Source: Thuidium tamariscinum (lineage: Eukaryota; Streptophyta; Bryopsida; Hypnales; Thuidiaceae). Taken from it: DNA of 64,000 nucleotides. The notes beneath the pieces are model-generated. The model made no database searches and was not told the origin of the DNA. It saw only the letters and a list, made by a program, of their open reading frames with translations. The stretch is from the NCBI GenBank assembly GCA_947034885.2, contig OX344757.2, positions 5,704,001 through 5,768,000 on the forward strand. The letters are read 5' to 3'. Below, in pieces: positions 60,903 through 64,000 of this stretch; the stretch's first letter is position 1, and each line of letters begins with the position of its first letter. The position numbers were made by a program, and so were the translations under genes.

Positions 60903-61862
60903 TGCAGTCCATTGAAAAGGTATGAGAGAACGCAATAGAAGAGGCAATTCATTGTTGCAGTAACTAAGAAGACAATGTGAATGGATAGTCTTCTGTTAAA
61001 ATATTTCACATGTGAAGTATTTAATTTTTGTCCCCCATAAACCATCAAAAATGATGTGCATTGTTGAACAATAGGTTCCAAAGCAATACACATCCTCAGA
61101 GGGTACAAAATTAAATGCATTACATGAACATTATATATACAATTCCATTAGATTTAAAAGTACTCTTTCAAGTAAGGATGGTTGAAAAAATTTGAACATT
61201 TATATGAATTTCAAAATGTAGAGAGCTAACAATGTAGGGTAAATTTCCTTTGTAGTTTGTGACGGGCATTTATACCTTATCCCCTACATTCCAAAGGGTT
61301 CTTTTTAGTTTTTGTGGAACTTGCTTTAATTTGAACAGGAAACCAACATTTCAATAAAGAGAATTCTGTGGAATTATAACTGTTCGAATTTACTGAAGTC
61401 TTGTTAGGAATGACATAAGCTTATAGAATAGAACAATATAATTTATATATTGAAAGATTATTACGTTTTATAACAATGGTGGAAGACTTATTGAAATTTG
61501 AGAACTATATTTTAGCTTGTCTAATTCAAGAAGTACGTCAAATAATATAGGAGTTTGAAGGGCCTAACAAGCATAACCCTAATTCAATGAATTGCTTCGA
61601 AATATTTATTCTACATTTTCTTGAAATGAGTTTGTAGGGTAATTTGATCTTTAGGATGCAGGGTAGTACATTTTAATTTTCAGGATTCGTTTACACTATA
61701 GAATGTTGAGATTGAATGGGAACCCTTGCAATGAATGTTGAATAGGAAAATGATAATCAATTTTGTTGAAAGTGCATGAATAAGATGAATGCTAGAAGTA
61801 CATTTGTAAAGAACCATGACATGAACCTTTGGAGTATGAAACTTAAAAATTCATAGGATTTT
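60903..61862. other. AT-rich DNA with an old family-B copy
   Basis: About 61430-61860 is a diverged forward family-B repeat (GGGCCTAACAAGCATAA, TTGAATAGGAAAATGATAAT). No gene supported. Confidence 0.5.
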
Positions 61863-62594
61863 GGGTGATTGCACGAAAGACCTATACTATTTGTTGCGTT
61901 TTGCAATAGTACTGCTGACTTTTTCGGGAGTACTATTTAATTAGAAAAATAATTTTTTAATTTAAAAAATATATATGACTTATGTATACACCTTTAGAAA
62001 AAGGTACCTAGAACAGGAATTGTATAGGGAAATTTTCCAAATAGGAGAACTGGAAAAGTGCCAAATGTAAAGTAAATACAGGCCTTCATGTTTTAATTAT
62101 GGAGAAGCAGTAAAAATAATTAAATACAAAAAAAAAAGTGGCCATGTGCAACAACTCTACGGAGATGGTCATTCACTAAAGAATGTACCAAAATAATATT
62201 TTATATGTTTTCAAATACGAGCACAATGAAGCCCTCTTTGTAGACCTCCACATGACATAAAATTAACTATTTCAGAAAATCCTTCTATGGAAAGCTAGAA
62301 GTCTATTAGAAGACCATCTCTTCTAAATTTAGCCTCAAAATCATTAAAAAAAAGGTATTCCATAGTACTGAAAACCTCCAAATTGTCATATATGAAATTC
62401 AATCACTAGTACTATTTTTACAGTGAAAGATTTTTGAAAATTATCAGAAATTCATGTAAGTAGTATGCTAGTTATGAGTACCTTTTCTAGAAATTTTGAG
62501 TGATTTGGAGCAAAAATGCAAAAGTTATGGTCCAAAACCATATCAACATGAGACGTGCGACGGAAAATAGTAAAAGTCTTTCATGCAATTGCCC
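61863..62594. mobile_element. Non-autonomous element with GGGTGATTGCACGAAAGAC termini
   Basis: A 732-bp element with ends GGGTGATTGCACGAAAGAC and, reversed, GGGCAATTGCATGAAAGAC, related to those at 59848. TTT lies outside both ends. An older copy is at about 24000-24540. Confidence 0.65.
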
Positions 62595-62903
62595 TTTAAT
62601 AAAATTTCACAATATCTTAGACTCCACTATTAAGTGTCTTTAGTATGCACATGTTTTTGTAACGTTCTTGTAGTCCAAAAAGAAAGGGAGATATTATGGG
62701 CTGGTAAACCTTGTTGTGGCTTCTTAGTATTACTAAGGTCCATGGATTATGGTGGTAGTATCATAATTTTGTTTTCAGAAATTGGATTAATAAGATTGAT
62801 GCCAGAACTGGACTCCTAATAAGCTTAATCGGGACTTGTATAGAAGTTGGAAAAAAAATATCGTACAATGTAATTTAAGTGGACCGTACTTGTAACTCCA
62901 CTA

Positions 62904-63119
62904 CACTAAAGATGATAAATAGTGTTACTTGCACTAATTTATTTAAAAAAGTCATAAGTTTGAACTATTGATGAATTTTTTAACAACTATGGGTGTGGAG
63001 TTTTCCCACTTAGAATGGTACTAGGATTTATGCACTTCGTAGAAATATTTAGGAAGGGTAAAAACTTATAGCATTTCTAAAAGAGTTAGTATGGGTAACA
63101 CTATTTATCATCATTAGTG
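62904..63119. mobile_element. TA-flanked MITE monomer
   Basis: A 216-bp element starting CACTAAAGATGATAAATAG and ending CTATTTATCATCATTAGTG, with TA on both sides. It matches one arm of the palindrome at 45663-46091. TA duplication suggests the Tc1/mariner-type group. Confidence 0.82.
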
Positions 63120-63121
63120 TA

Positions 63122-64000
63122 TTGAGTGCCTTAAGCATATAGTATTTCTTAAACTCAGTTTTAGCTCCCCCCAAAAGGGAGATATTTTAGGAAGCCGAAT
63201 CCTGTGGTGCCTTGTTAGTATTACTTAGGTAGATGGGATTAGGTAGTAGTGCACTATCTAATGAAATTAATAATACTGAATCAAATTAGTAAGGAGTTCA
63301 TGAGAACAGACATTCACACTTAATCGTTCATGAGTCGTTCCCTAATTTCGTCCTCTCGGTGAACTCCCCGCACCCCCAAAACGTTGTGTAATTATTATTC
63401 GTTGAACAGAGGCGTCGTGGGCATTTGCAGGTTCGCCAACGTCTGCTACTGTTTTCACCAAATGGACATGGTCCATGTGTTTCATGACAAATGTGAGGGA
63501 AGTGTAAGTGAAAGAGTATTTAGTGTGAAATCCTGCTAATTGACAGAAGAAGGTAAAGTTTTATAGGGTGTCGAATTGCTTCGAAGGCGGTGGTCGTCAG
63601 TTACAAAATGGATTGGACGTCGGCATTTTACATTTACGAATGTCGTCAGAGTCTTGGAGGAAGGACTACCGAAATAGCTTTGTGGCATGGAATTAGATGG
63701 CGAAGTGAGCGGGCTTTATATATCGAGTTTTATTACGGCCGTCACCTTTTCAGGATTTCAGCGTGGAATGTAACCGGATTTGGTTAAGAATTAACAGTGT
63801 TGCTAGCCATTGCATGTCGGAGGTGTGCGAAATTCAAGAGTTCTATTAATAGCACATCGTAGGCAGCTGCCCTAATGGAGCGTCTCCCGCATTGAGCAGG
63901 TGCATTTTCTTCGTAATCACCTGCACGCTCTCTCATTTTGTGGCCATTTGAGAAGTGGAATCGTTTTTATATTGGTAGTATTACTTTCTGAAAGAATTCA
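63122..64000. other. Possible edge of a further gene region
   Basis: From about 63.33 kb composition becomes more balanced. A plus-strand frame at 63590-63787 (65 residues, with WTSAFYIYECRQSLGGR) is open, but no domain or splice structure can be confirmed before the window ends. Confidence 0.3.

Noticed and set aside
1-64000. tRNA or rRNA genes
   Set aside because: Looked for T-loop and rRNA-like conserved words; none convincing.

Overview
The window reads as nuclear DNA of a land plant. The protein-level evidence is a SUVH-type SRA domain, a region resembling the plant En/Spm (Ptta) transposase family, a plant OSB-like PDF motif, and spliced genes with GT-AG introns. The background is very AT-rich and crowded with non-autonomous transposons. 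One speculative, memory-based comparison is the repeat-rich Y/V chromosome of the liverwort Marchantia polymorpha, where a multicopy RING-finger gene sits in male-specific repeats. I cannot test that here.

Left part (1 to about 30.7 kb): AT-rich DNA holding a dispersed family of multidomain genes. Three paralogues (3.5-4.9 kb minus, 21.9-23.4 kb plus, 27.7-30.2 kb minus) share an N-terminal domain of about 100 residues with a nearly invariant WCHIDKLF core, followed by low-complexity and coiled-coil sequence; the third also has a RING-H2 finger. A divergent protein-kinase gene (13.6-15.2 kb minus) belongs to the same system. Each gene is one reading frame broken only by TAG or TGA codons, with no frameshift. 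Each lies just downstream of a CG-dense array built on GCGACCGCGGGT. At three of the four loci a conserved block of about 60-75 bp lies between array and gene. A further array at 9.0-9.6 kb has lost its gene. An SRA-only SUVH relative (16.6-17.5 kb minus) carries a one-base deletion.

Middle and right (about 31-57 kb): DNA of different composition, with C far exceeding G on the plus strand, especially at 32-36 kb. It contains intron-bearing genes on the minus strand: a clean six-exon gene (43.1-45.1 kb), a transposase-like gene (37.9-41.4 kb) overlapped by a second gene (36.2-37.9 kb), and an OSB-like gene (54.4-56.1 kb). Smaller plus-strand exons lie at 52.7 and 53.4 kb.

Transposons: several families are flanked by TTAA and begin CCC(C/T)T (piggyBac-like MITEs). 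Two insertions are proven by related empty sites inside the window, one of them nested. There is also a TA-flanked MITE present as a monomer (62.9 kb) and as a 429-bp head-to-head palindrome (45.7 kb), and a group with GGG...GCAAGAAA termini at 58-63 kb. The remaining AT-rich stretches show no genes I can support. No tRNA, rRNA or CRISPR was recognised.
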